From the NCBI GenBank assembly GCA_020741275.1, contig DYZK01000032.1:1-61231 (forward strand): DNA of 61,231 nucleotides. Direction: 5' to 3'. The notes under the pieces were generated by a model. The model saw only the letters and a list, made by a program, of their open reading frames with translations. It did no database searches and was not told the DNA's origin. The DNA comes from Corynebacterium urealyticum (lineage in GTDB: Bacteria > Actinomycetota > Actinomycetes > Mycobacteriales > Mycobacteriaceae). This document shows, piece by piece, positions 1 to 7,804 of this stretch. The position numbers were made by a program, and so were the translations under genes. How positions within the stretch are numbered: the stretch's first letter is position 1; the number at the start of each line of letters is the position of its first letter.

Positions 1-1
1 G

Positions 2-790
2 ATCGCTGAGGATGCAGGCGCCTCCGCTGTCATGGCACTGGAGCGCGTTCCGGCTGACATCCGCGCACAGGGCGGTGTGTCCCGCATGTCCGACCCGGAC
101 ATGATCGCTGGCATCATCGACGCGGTCGAGATCCCGGTCATGGCTAAGGCCCGCATCGGCCACTTCGTTGAGGCAGAGGTGCTCGAAGCACTCGGCGTGG
201 ACTTCATCGACGAGTCCGAGGTGCTGAGCCCAGCCGACTACAAGAACCACATCGACAAGTTCGACTTTGAGACCCCATTCGTCTGTGGCGCCACCAACCT
301 GGGCGAGGCCCTTCGTCGCATCAATGAGGGCGCTGCCATGATCCGTTCCAAGGGCGAGGCTGGCACCGGCGATGTGTCCAACGCAGTGACCCACATGCGC
401 ACCATTCGCGCGGAGATCAACCGCCTGAGCAACATGGCCGAAGACGAGCTCTACGTCGCCGCCAAGGAGCTGGCCGCACCGTACGAGCTCGTCGTTGAGG
501 TCGCACGCACCGGCAAGCTCCCGGTCACCTTGTTCACCGCCGGTGGCATCGCTACTCCGGCCGACGCCGCGATGATGATGCACCTCGGTGCTGAGGGCGT
601 GTTCGTCGGCTCGGGCATCTTCAAGTCCGGCAACCCGGCTCAGCGCGCCGCAGCCATCGTCAAGGCAACGCAGAACTACCAGGATCCGAAGGTCATCGCG
701 GACGTCTCCCGCGGTCTGGGCGAGGCCATGGTCGGCATCAACGTCGACGAGCTGCCAGTGTCCCACCGCCTCGCAGAGCGCGGCTGGTAA
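2..790 (+). CDS. pdxS: Pyridoxal 5'-phosphate synthase lyase subunit PdxS (5' end cut by window)
   Basis: PdxS builds pyridoxal phosphate from ribose 5-phosphate, glyceraldehyde 3-phosphate and ammonia in the deoxyxylulose-independent pathway; it is a cytoplasmic barrel enzyme that normally receives ammonia from the glutaminase PdxT. The reading frame is open from base 2, so roughly the first 35-40 residues lie outside the window. The visible part has both lysine motifs of the family: [10 protein letters not shown] (first Schiff-base lysine) and [10 protein letters not shown] (second lysine), and the phosphate-binding FVGSGIFKS segment near the C-terminus. It ends six bases before tesB, so the two are probably co-transcribed. 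The usual partner pdxT is not seen downstream. Identification is very secure. Confidence 0.97.
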   Translation: MAEDAGASAVMALERVPADIRAQGGVSRMSDPDMIAGIIDAVEIPVMAKARIGHFVEAEVLEALGVDFIDESEVLSPADYKNHIDKFDFETPFVCGATNLGEALRRINEGAAMIRSKGEAGTGDVSNAVTHMRTIRAEINRLSNMAEDELYVAAKELAAPYELVVEVARTGKLPVTLFTAGGIATPADAAMMMHLGAEGVFVGSGIFKSGNPAQRAAAIVKATQNYQDPKVIADVSRGLGEAMVGINVDELPVSHRLAERGW

Positions 791-796
791 TTTCCC

Positions 797-1681
797 ATGG
801 CCGCCTCCTCGTCCGCCGACCGGCCCCGTATCCTCGACGTTCTCGACCTCGAGAAGATCGACGGGGATATCTTCCGGGGAAGTGTGATCCCTTCGACGTT
901 GATCCGGACGTTCGGCGGGCAGGTGGCTGCTCAATGCCTCGTCGCTGCGACCCGGACCGTGGGAGCGGAGTATCAAGTGCATTCCCTGCACGGGTATTTC
1001 GTGGCCCCTGGGCGTTCCGAAGAACCCACGTTGTACATCGTGGAACGCATTCGCGATGGCAGGTCATTCTGCTCCCGTCAGGTGAAGGCGGTTCAGCACG
1101 GCAAGCCGATCTTCATCATGCAGGCGAGCTTCCACGTTCGCACGGACGAGGGTCCGGAGCACTCCGATGAGATGCGCCGGGTGGTGCCGCCGGAGGAGGT
1201 CGTGGTCAAACGCGATGAACTGCCTCCGGTGCGCAAGGCGCTGTTTGATGAGTGGCGCGAGTGGGATTTGCGGGTCGTTCCGGAAGGGGACTTCGAGCCG
1301 AATAAGTATGCGGCCTCCCAGCAGGTTGTCTGGTTCAAGTCGAAGGCCAAGCTCCCGGACGACGAGACCTTCCACGTGTGCACGCTGGCCTATATGTCTG
1401 ACATGACGCTGTTGTCCTCCGCCCTTGTCCCGCACCGGGGAGAGCAGTACCAGGAGGCCTCACTCGACCACGCGATGTGGTTCCTGCGACCGTTCCGCGC
1501 CGATGAATGGCTGCTCTACGACCAGGTCAGCCCATCGGCGCACGCGGGGCGCGCCATTACCCACGGACGGATTTTCAACCAGGCCGGGGAATTGGTTGCC
1601 GTCGTGACCCAGGAGGGGCTGACCCGAAAGATCGTGGGCGACCGCCCGGCCGTCCCGCTCAAGGGCTTTGAAGCTAATTAA
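797..1681 (+). CDS. tesB: Acyl-CoA thioesterase II (TesB family)
   Basis: A 294-residue double-hotdog thioesterase that would hydrolyse acyl-CoA to free fatty acid and CoA in the cytoplasm. The N-terminal hotdog contains GGQVAAQCLVAA and the HSLHGYFVAPG strand typical of TesB; the C-terminal hotdog has SLDHAMWFLRPF, which carries the conserved aspartate, followed by WLLYDQVSPSA. Length is normal for the family. The ATG at 797 lies six bases after the pdxS stop, in the same order as in mycobacteria. The in vivo substrate cannot be read from sequence. Confidence 0.95.
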   Translation: MAASSSADRPRILDVLDLEKIDGDIFRGSVIPSTLIRTFGGQVAAQCLVAATRTVGAEYQVHSLHGYFVAPGRSEEPTLYIVERIRDGRSFCSRQVKAVQHGKPIFIMQASFHVRTDEGPEHSDEMRRVVPPEEVVVKRDELPPVRKALFDEWREWDLRVVPEGDFEPNKYAASQQVVWFKSKAKLPDDETFHVCTLAYMSDMTLLSSALVPHRGEQYQEASLDHAMWFLRPFRADEWLLYDQVSPSAHAGRAITHGRIFNQAGELVAVVTQEGLTRKIVGDRPAVPLKGFEAN

Positions 1682-1717
1682 CCCTCGAACTCGCACCCAA
1701 GTGGGGCTGAGGCCTCG

Positions 1718-1870
1718 ATGGAGCAGCAGAGCCGCCGTGCCAAGGAGTACGGCGATTTTTCTTTCAAGGAACGCCCCACCCGCGCAATGATTGCTTGCGA
1801 TGGCCACGTTGAGATACTCGCGAAACGCGCAGGCCCGTGGTTGCTTAGAAAAGCCGCCGGAGGCGCGTAG
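1718..1870 (+). CDS. Possible small ORF, 50 residues, function unknown
   Basis: An ATG-started frame begins with MEQQSRRAKEYGDF and ends at a TAG at 1868. The frame stays open from directly after the tesB stop, so it could also be a decayed tesB tail or chance. The product is basic with no recognisable domain, signal peptide or membrane segment, and no good ribosome-binding site precedes it. It occupies the place where mycobacteria carry pdxT, but I see no resemblance to the PdxT start or glutaminase motifs. I regard it as doubtful. Confidence 0.2.
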   Translation: MEQQSRRAKEYGDFSFKERPTRAMIACDGHVEILAKRAGPWLLRKAAGGA

Positions 1871-1876
1871 TAAGCT
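1871..1876 (+). promoter_or_regulatory. Candidate -10 hexamer for yebC
   Basis: TAAGCT starts directly after the small ORF's stop. The same hexamer occurs before aspS. Transcription would start near 1883, giving a leader of about 50 bases that contains the hairpin at 1888-1904. No good -35 is visible. Confidence 0.3.
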
Positions 1877-1887
1877 GGTAGACGCGA

Positions 1888-1904
1888 AAACTGCACCGCA
1901 GTTT
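1888..1904 (+). other. Small perfect hairpin in the yebC leader
   Basis: AAACTGC (1888-1894) and GCAGTTT (1898-1904) form a perfect 7-bp stem with a 3-base loop. No T-run follows, so it is not a clear terminator. Confidence 0.35.
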
Positions 1905-1936
1905 GTAGGAATTATTCAGCTAGTAGGAAGAGGACG

Positions 1937-2692
1937 ATGGCAGGCCATTCAAAGTGGGAAACCACGAAGCGTAAAAAGGCAGCAATCGACGCCAAGCGTG
2001 GCAAGGAATTCGCCCGCCTGGTGAAGAATATTGAGGTTGCGGCGCGCATGGGTGGCGGCGATCCCGATGCCAACCCGACGCTCCAGGATGCCATCACCAA
2101 GGCCAAGAAGTCCTCTGTCCCCAATGACAACATCGAGCGTGCCCGCAAGCGTGGTTCCGGCGAGGAGGCTGGTGGCTCCGACTGGGAGACCATCATGTAT
2201 GAGGGCTACGGCCCAGGCGGGGTGGCGATGCTCATTGAGTGCCTGACCGATAACCGCAACCGTGCGGCCACTGACGTCCGCACCGCGATGACGAAGAACG
2301 GTGGCAACATGGCGGACGCCGGCTCCGTGTCCTACCAGTTCGAGCGCAAGGGTCAGGCCCTTCTCGACAAGGGGGAGCTGACCGAGGACGATCTGCTGCT
2401 GGCCGTCCTCGATGCTGGTGCCGAGGAAGTCAAGGACCAGGGCGAGCAGTTCGAGGTGCTCTGCGATATCTCGGATCTCATGGCCGTCCGCGAAGCACTC
2501 AAGGAAGCCGGTATCGAGTACGACTCTGTCGAACAGGTGTACCGCTCGAATCTGGAGGTTCCGGCTGACGCAGAGCTGGCCCGCAAGGTCGCTAACCTTA
2601 TCGACGCTCTCGACGACGTCGACGATGTCCAGGAGATCTACACCAACATGTCCGTCTCCGACGAGGTGGCGGCCGAACTCGCCGAGGACTAA
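1937..2692 (+). CDS. yebC: YebC/PmpR family regulator or translation factor
   Basis: A 251-residue member of the YebC (DUF28, TACO1-like) family, described variously as DNA-binding regulators and, more recently, as factors that help ribosomes through difficult sequences. It starts with the diagnostic [25 protein letters not shown] region and carries the [20 protein letters not shown] core near residues 90-110. Full length for the family. In mycobacteria and corynebacteria it sits just upstream of ruvCAB, as here. The start follows a purine-rich GGAAGAGGACG site. The family is certain; the exact role is not settled. Confidence 0.95.
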   Translation: MAGHSKWETTKRKKAAIDAKRGKEFARLVKNIEVAARMGGGDPDANPTLQDAITKAKKSSVPNDNIERARKRGSGEEAGGSDWETIMYEGYGPGGVAMLIECLTDNRNRAATDVRTAMTKNGGNMADAGSVSYQFERKGQALLDKGELTEDDLLLAVLDAGAEEVKDQGEQFEVLCDISDLMAVREALKEAGIEYDSVEQVYRSNLEVPADAELARKVANLIDALDDVDDVQEIYTNMSVSDEVAAELAED

Positions 2693-2717
2693 TCGGTCGA
2701 CCTAGGCGGGCGCTACG

Positions 2718-2738
2718 TGCCCGTGTGCCCCACGGGCA
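2718..2738 (+). terminator. Hairpin after yebC
   Basis: TGCCCGTG (2718-2725) and CACGGGCA (2731-2738) form a perfect 8-bp stem with a 5-base loop, 25 bases after the yebC stop. No U-tract follows, so termination is plausible but unproven. Confidence 0.4.
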
Positions 2739-2788
2739 AGAGCCGGCTGCATGGCTGCATTCCGAGTTCCTGCCAGGCCACGGCAATT

Positions 2789-2804
2789 TCGATCATGTGT
2801 GCTA
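2789..2804 (+). promoter_or_regulatory. LexA-like SOS box before ruvC
   Basis: TCGATCATGTGTGCTA matches 11 of the 14 defined positions of the corynebacterial LexA consensus TCGAA(A/C)ANNTGTTCGA. It overlaps the first bases of the TATATT -10 hexamer, a position that would suit repression. SOS control of ruvC is known in mycobacteria. The match is imperfect, so this is inference. Confidence 0.5.
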
Positions 2805-2808
2805 TATT
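2803..2808 (+). promoter_or_regulatory. Extended -10 promoter of the ruvCAB operon
   Basis: TATATT preceded by TGC gives an extended -10 element in a locally AT-rich patch. Transcription would start near 2815, about 130 bases before the best ruvC start at 2946, or just before an in-frame ATG at 2820. Confidence 0.55.
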
Positions 2809-2945
2809 TGTTATCTATCATGAGCGCAAGGTCTAATGCAGTGCCGGATGGGGCACCAGCGAAGGCTGATCAGATCGCCTTCGGCCGTGACTCCCGATCA
2901 GCGGGAGGGTGGGGCTCACCCACGGGATTTCGGCGTGCAGAATCG

Positions 2946-3449
2946 ATGGTTGGCAAGCGGGTCATGGGTATCGACCCAGGTCTGACCCGCTGCGGGCTCT
3001 CCGTCGTGCAAGCCGGCCAGGGTCGCGCAGTGTTTCCTGTCGCGGTGGGGGTGGTGCGCACCGAGTCCCATGTTCCGCTGGAGCAGCGACTCCAGCGGCT
3101 TTACCGCGCTGTGAGCGAGTGGATCGCCGATTACTCCCCGGATGTCGTGGCGATCGAGCGGGTTTTCGAACGTTCGAACGTATCGACGGTGATGAATACC
3201 GCCCACGCCTCCGGGGTCCTGATGCTCGCTGCGGCGGAGCGCGGATTGGCCGTGGAAAGCTATACCCCCAGCGAGGTGAAGAAAGCGATTAGCGGCAATG
3301 GGCGGGCCGATAAAGCTCAGATGACCAAAATGATCACCCGAATCCTCGGGCTGTCGGAGGCACCAAAGCCTGCGGATGCCGCCGATGCGCTCGCGCTGGC
3401 GGTCTGCCACTGCTGGCGGGGACCGATGCATCAATTCCTGCGCGCTTGA
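2946..3449 (+). CDS. ruvC: Crossover junction endodeoxyribonuclease RuvC
   Basis: RuvC cuts Holliday junctions made and moved by RuvAB during recombinational repair. Starting at the ATG at 2946 gives 167 residues, close to the E. coli length of 173. The RNase H-like fold is clear: [11 protein letters not shown] carries the first catalytic aspartate, VVAIERVF the catalytic glutamate, and [14 protein letters not shown] the last acidic residues. The frame is open far upstream, with an ATG at 2820 close to the likely transcription start, but the intervening 126 bases encode no recognisable sequence and contain two hairpins, so I prefer 2946. The C-terminus lacks the basic tail seen in M. tuberculosis. 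First gene of ruvCAB. Confidence 0.92.
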   Translation: MVGKRVMGIDPGLTRCGLSVVQAGQGRAVFPVAVGVVRTESHVPLEQRLQRLYRAVSEWIADYSPDVVAIERVFERSNVSTVMNTAHASGVLMLAAAERGLAVESYTPSEVKKAISGNGRADKAQMTKMITRILGLSEAPKPADAADALALAVCHCWRGPMHQFLRA

Positions 3450-3492
3450 GGCGCCTGGGTAGAAAACACAATAGAAGGATGATGAGTTCGAC

Positions 3493-4113
3493 ATGATTTC
3501 CTCGCTGCGCGGTGACGTGATCGATAAGGGGTTGGACTACGTTGTGATCGAATGCGCCGGGGTGGGGTACCGCTGCCTCGCTACCGGCGATACCCTCGCC
3601 ACATTGCGCCGTGGCGAGCCGGCTTTCGTCCTCACCAGCCTCGTGATCCGGGACGATGCGCATACGCTCTACGCTTTTTCGACCTCCGAACAACGCGAGA
3701 CTTTCGGGATCTTGCAGAAGGTCTCCGGTGTGGGCGCCCGCCTTGCGATGGGCGTGATGAGCGTGCTGCAGCCGACGGACATCGCTCGGGCCGTTGAGAA
3801 GGGGGATATCAAGACCCTGCAGCAAGCCCCAGGGGTGGGTAAGCGGCTAGCCGAACGGATGGCCGTGGATCTCAAGGGCAAGTTTCCGGCCCTGGAAGCC
3901 ACGAGTGACCAGGCAACCATCGGCGATATCGCGGCGACCGGCAAGGACACGGCACTGCAGTCGCAGGTCGTGGAGGCACTGGTCGGCCTCGGCTTCACTG
4001 AATCCAAGGCTGCTACGGCTGTGGAGAAGATTCTTGAGGAGCAGAACGGGACCGCCGACCCTTCCTCGGTGCTGCGTGAGGCCCTACAACGGTTGAGCGG
4101 CCACAAGCGTTAA
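3493..4113 (+). CDS. ruvA: Holliday junction branch-migration protein RuvA
   Basis: A 206-residue RuvA, which forms the tetramer that holds the four-way junction and loads the RuvB motor. The N-terminal OB domain begins MISSLRGDVIDKGLDYVVIE; two helix-hairpin-helix segments follow (LQKVSGVGARLAMGV and LQQAPGVGKRLAERM, about residues 75-125), and the C-terminal RuvB-binding domain contains VEALVGLGFTESKA. An AGAAGG site precedes the ATG. It sits between ruvC and ruvB and would be co-transcribed with them. Confidence 0.97.
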   Translation: MISSLRGDVIDKGLDYVVIECAGVGYRCLATGDTLATLRRGEPAFVLTSLVIRDDAHTLYAFSTSEQRETFGILQKVSGVGARLAMGVMSVLQPTDIARAVEKGDIKTLQQAPGVGKRLAERMAVDLKGKFPALEATSDQATIGDIAATGKDTALQSQVVEALVGLGFTESKAATAVEKILEEQNGTADPSSVLREALQRLSGHKR

Positions 4114-4178
4114 TAGCTCGACAGTCACGAAACACCTAGGATTCACAGCAGCAGACCACACAGGCAAAGGACGCACCA

Positions 4179-5282
4179 ATGTCAGACATCGAACGCACCG
4201 AATTCGAACTGCCGGGTTCGTCGCTGCCCACCCCGCGCCCCGAGCCTGGCAATCAGCCCGCGGGCCAGCAGCCGAATAATGAGCTCAGCGGGGCGCAGAT
4301 TTCCGGAGACACCGAGTTCGATAGCTCGCTTCGCCCGAAGAGCCTGACGGAGTTTATTGGCCAGCCGAAAGTGCGTCAGCAGCTTGAGCTCGTATTGGGC
4401 GGGGCACGCAGCCGTGGCGTTGCGCCCGACCACGTGCTGCTTGCCGGTCCACCAGGGTTGGGTAAGACGACGATGGCGATGATCATCGCCCAGGAGCTCG
4501 GTTCCTCTCTGCGAATGACCTCGGGGCCGGCACTCGAGCGGGCAGGGGACCTGGCGGCGATGTTGTCGAACCTCATGGAGGGCGACGTCCTCTTCATCGA
4601 CGAGATCCACCGCATGGCGCGGCCAGCCGAGGAAATGCTGTACATGGCGATGGAGGACTTCCGCATCGACGTCATCGTCGGCAAGGGGCCCGGAGCGACG
4701 TCGATCCCCATCGAGATCGCTCCGTTCACGCTCGTCGGCGCGACGACTCGCGCTGGCATGCTCACAGGTCCCCTCCGTGACCGCTTCGGCTTCACGGCCC
4801 AAATGGAGTTCTATGACACTCCGGAGCTCACCCGGGTCGTGACCCGCGCCGCAGGCATCCTTGGTGTAGAGATCGATACCGACGCTGCCACTGAGATCGC
4901 CTCCCGCTCGCGGGGCACGCCGCGTATCGCTAACCGGCTGCTTCGCCGCGTCCGGGATTATGCCGACGTGCAGGCCGACGGCCGAATCACTGTGGATATC
5001 GCCCGGCAGGCGCTCGTCGTTTTCGACGTCGATGAGATGGGCCTTGACCGTCTCGACAACGGGGTTCTAGAAGCCCTGGTGCGGGGCCATGGGGGTGGGC
5101 CGGTAGGAGTGAACACCCTTGCGTTGGCGGTGGGGGAGGAGCCTACGACAGTCGAGGAAGTCTGTGAGCCATTCCTCGTACGCGCAGGCATGGTGGCCCG
5201 CACGCCTCGGGGGAGGGTTGCCACTGCGGCCGCATGGCGCCACGTCGGCCTGGAGCCCCCAGAAAACGCACCGGGCATGTAG
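4179..5282 (+). CDS. ruvB: Holliday junction branch-migration ATPase RuvB
   Basis: A 367-residue AAA+ motor that drives branch migration with RuvA. Walker A GPPGLGKT is at residues 90-97, Walker B LFIDEIH follows, and the arginine-containing [18 protein letters not shown] segment lies in the small AAA domain. The C-terminal winged helix ends with [14 protein letters not shown]. The first 45 residues are a proline-rich, low-complexity extension common in actinobacterial RuvB. Last gene of ruvCAB, 65 bases after ruvA. Confidence 0.98.
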   Translation: MSDIERTEFELPGSSLPTPRPEPGNQPAGQQPNNELSGAQISGDTEFDSSLRPKSLTEFIGQPKVRQQLELVLGGARSRGVAPDHVLLAGPPGLGKTTMAMIIAQELGSSLRMTSGPALERAGDLAAMLSNLMEGDVLFIDEIHRMARPAEEMLYMAMEDFRIDVIVGKGPGATSIPIEIAPFTLVGATTRAGMLTGPLRDRFGFTAQMEFYDTPELTRVVTRAAGILGVEIDTDAATEIASRSRGTPRIANRLLRRVRDYADVQADGRITVDIARQALVVFDVDEMGLDRLDNGVLEALVRGHGGGPVGVNTLALAVGEEPTTVEEVCEPFLVRAGMVARTPRGRVATAAAWRHVGLEPPENAPGM

Positions 5283-5404
5283 CACTACGAGGGGGCGCCC
5301 CGCGAACGAGTTCGCGCCGATCCGCTACCTCTGGTGTCGAGACCCAACGGTGGTCACGGTAGCAGCTACGTGCAAAAACCTGAGAATGTGAGACACTGAC
5401 AATT

Positions 5405-5797
5405 ATGAATTCTTTGATACTCATTCTGATCGTCGTCGTGTTTATTGCTCTTCCGTTGCTGCAGATCCGCAAGCAGAACCAGCGGATGAAGCAGATTCGC
5501 GAGTTCCAGGATTCGCTCCAGCCGGGGATGGTCGTTCAAATGACCTCGGGTATCCAGGGACGCGTGGCCCACGTGGGGGACACCTCGATTGATCTAGAGA
5601 TCAGCCCAGCGGTGGTCACGACCTGGGACCGTGCCGCCGTGCTGCAAGCAGTGAACTCCGTGGAGCCTGGCTCGCAGCAGGAAGAGCAGCTGACCAACCG
5701 TCCGGATAGTCCGGCCGAGACGGCAGACAGCGACGTCCAGAACACGGATTTCGACGTCGATGGTGGTGGCGCCGCCGGCGGCGAGTCCCGCAACTAG
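5405..5797 (+). CDS. yajC: Preprotein translocase subunit YajC
   Basis: A 130-residue single-span membrane protein that associates with SecDF. An N-terminal helix (about residues 3-20, SLILILIVVVFIALPLL) is followed by the family signature KQNQRMKQIREFQDSLQPG and a short domain with GIQGRVAHVGD. The last 45 residues form an acidic, low-complexity tail. Together with secD and secF it is the usual yajC-secD-secF set, but 165 bases and a terminator-like hairpin separate it from secD. Confidence 0.93.
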   Translation: MNSLILILIVVVFIALPLLQIRKQNQRMKQIREFQDSLQPGMVVQMTSGIQGRVAHVGDTSIDLEISPAVVTTWDRAAVLQAVNSVEPGSQQEEQLTNRPDSPAETADSDVQNTDFDVDGGGAAGGESRN

Positions 5798-5847
5798 TTG
5801 GCGGTACGACCCGCTGGGCACGGTAAGCGCAGCCCATGCGGACTCTG

Positions 5848-5890
5848 ACATCTGGTGACCGGAGACAAGAATCCGGGTGCCAGATGTTTT
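5848..5890 (+). terminator. Probable intrinsic terminator between yajC and secD
   Basis: ACATCTGG (5848-5855) pairs with CCAGATGT (5880-5887); inside it CCGGA (5859-5863) pairs with TCCGG (5872-5876), separated by a 3x3 internal loop. TTT and then GTGTCT follow directly. This is a good factor-independent terminator shape inside what is usually one operon. Confidence 0.65.
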
Positions 5891-5907
5891 GTGTCTCAAG
5901 CAGGCAC

Positions 5908-5913
5908 TAAGAT
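5908..5913 (+). promoter_or_regulatory. Candidate -10 for secDF
   Basis: TAAGAT in the context CACTAAGAT, the same nonamer as before hisS. It lies after the yajC terminator, so secDF may have its own promoter with a leader of roughly 40 bases. Confidence 0.35.
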
Positions 5914-5962
5914 ATTTTTCCAGCTTTCAATTAATCCCGATTAACAGCTCAGGAGCCCAACT

Positions 5963-7804
5963 GTGGCCACAGCGCGAACTCGGCAGCAGAAGCCCACGAA
6001 AAAGAAGTGGTTGAAGCGCTCGCTGCTAGTATTTTTCGTCATTTTCCTCGCCGTTTACGGACTTATCTTCACCACCGGCGACAAGTCCGCCACGCCGAAA
6101 CTCGGCATTGACCTGCAGGGTGGCACGCGAGTAACCCTGGCCCCGCAAGGGGAGCGGCCGACCGCCGATCAGCTGCAGCAGGCACGCCGCATCCTTGAGT
6201 CCCGTGTCAACGGCATGGGTGTCTCCGGTGCTGAGGTCGTCACCGACGGCGATAACCTCGTGATTACCGTCCCGGGTGAGGACGCGAGCGAGGCCCGCGC
6301 CCTGGGGCAAACTTCCCAGCTGCTGTTCCGCCCGAACTCCCAGCCACAGCCGACGACCGCGAAGTTCGCTGAGGTTTACCAGGAGATGGCGAACCGTTGG
6401 GTTGAGGCAGGAATCCTGAAGAAGCAGCCCACCCAGGAAAAGATGAATGATCTCCTCAAGGGCATGAAGGAGCAGAAAGCACCTGGGCTGCCGGACAAGC
6501 TGACCGTGACGGCCAAGGAGCCAGCGGAGCCGAAGAACTCTGTCGAGGAGCAGAAGCGCCGTGACAAGCAGGTTCAGATCTTGCTGAAGGACCGCCAGGC
6601 CAAGGATGCGGACACGCAATCCGCAGCAGCGGGGCTGCTTGACTGCTCCGGGTCCGACCCGCTATCTGGTGCTGACGATCCAGCCAAGCCGCTGGTGACG
6701 TGCTCGCCGCAGGGGCCAATGGTGCTGGGCCCGGCCCCGGTGCTGATCGGCGATGAGAACAAAGACAAGCCCCGTCGCTTGACCGGTGACATGATCGATA
6801 CGAACTCCACCATCAACGGTGGTTTCGATGCCCAGTCCGCGCAGATGGCCATCACGTTCCGTTTCAAGACGGGCAAGGACACCCCGGGTGGTGAAACCTG
6901 GTACAAGCTGGGCCAGGACATGATGAACCAGCAGGTCGCAATCACCCTGGACTCCCAGGTCATCTCCGCCCCGCAAATTCAGGGCGCAACCCCGCCAGGC
7001 GAGGTTTCCCAGATCACGGGCCAGTTCACCGAGAAGGAAGCCCAGGACCTCGCCAACAACCTTCGCTACGGTGCGCTACCACTGAGCTTCGTCGGCGAGA
7101 ACGGCGAGCCGGGTGGTACCGCGACGACGATCTCGCCAACCATGGGTGAGGCTTCCCTGCGCGCTGGGTTGATTGCCGGGCTCGTTGGGCTTGTGCTCGC
7201 CTCCCTCTACGCGCTCTGGTACTACCGAGGACTCGGCCTGATCGCCATTGTCTCGTTGGTAGCCAGCGTGGCTACGGTCTTCGGTCTCTTGGTCCTGCTG
7301 GGCCGCTGGATCGGTTATAGCCTGGACCTGGCCGGCATTGCGGGTCTGATCATCGGCATCGGCACCACCGCAGACTCCTTCGTGGTGTACTTCGAGCGCA
7401 TCAAGGACGAGATCCTCGGTGGTTCGACGTTCCGTTCCGCCGTGCCTCGCGCGTGGGATCGGGCTCGTGGGACGATCGTCACCGGTAACTTCGTGTCTCT
7501 TATTGCAGCGGTGATCCTGTACTTCCTCGCCATCGGCGACGTCAAGGGCTTCGCGTTCACCTTGGGGCTCACCACCGTCGTCGACGTTTTGGTTGCCTTC
7601 CTGCTGACCGCGCCTCTGACAATCATGTTGTCCCGGAAGCCTTTCAGCGCCAACCGGAAGGTCAATGGTCTTGGACCGGCGTTCCGCCTTGCGGAGTCCC
7701 GCGGCTATTCGCCGACCCGACCACAGTTCGCTGCCGCCACGGCAGACGTTAAGACGACGAGTGGCTCCGTGGAGAGCAGCTCGACCGAGGAGGAGACCCG
7801 ATGA
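5963..7804 (+). CDS. secD: Protein translocase subunit SecD
   Basis: A 613-residue RND-family membrane protein that, with SecF, uses the proton-motive force to help pull proteins out of the SecYEG channel. A membrane helix lies at about residues 20-37, then a large extracytoplasmic domain opening with LGIDLQGGTRVTL, and five membrane helices from about residue 395 (GLIAGLVGLVLASLYALWYY) with the GIGTTADSFVVYFERIKDE signature. The extracytoplasmic domain has a charged insertion containing two cysteines about 20 residues apart, a pattern I associate with actinobacterial SecD. The start is GTG at 5963. The stop overlaps the secF start (ATGA). Confidence 0.97.
   Translation: MATARTRQQKPTKKKWLKRSLLVFFVIFLAVYGLIFTTGDKSATPKLGIDLQGGTRVTLAPQGERPTADQLQQARRILESRVNGMGVSGAEVVTDGDNLVITVPGEDASEARALGQTSQLLFRPNSQPQPTTAKFAEVYQEMANRWVEAGILKKQPTQEKMNDLLKGMKEQKAPGLPDKLTVTAKEPAEPKNSVEEQKRRDKQVQILLKDRQAKDADTQSAAAGLLDCSGSDPLSGADDPAKPLVTCSPQGPMVLGPAPVLIGDENKDKPRRLTGDMIDTNSTINGGFDAQSAQMAITFRFKTGKDTPGGETWYKLGQDMMNQQVAITLDSQVISAPQIQGATPPGEVSQITGQFTEKEAQDLANNLRYGALPLSFVGENGEPGGTATTISPTMGEASLRAGLIAGLVGLVLASLYALWYYRGLGLIAIVSLVASVATVFGLLVLLGRWIGYSLDLAGIAGLIIGIGTTADSFVVYFERIKDEILGGSTFRSAVPRAWDRARGTIVTGNFVSLIAAVILYFLAIGDVKGFAFTLGLTTVVDVLVAFLLTAPLTIMLSRKPFSANRKVNGLGPAFRLAESRGYSPTRPQFAAATADVKTTSGSVESSSTEEETR

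Noticed and set aside
2860..2907. A riboswitch in the ruvC leader
   Set aside because: Two simple hairpins are present, but no known aptamer core or expression platform, and ruvC has no metabolic ligand.
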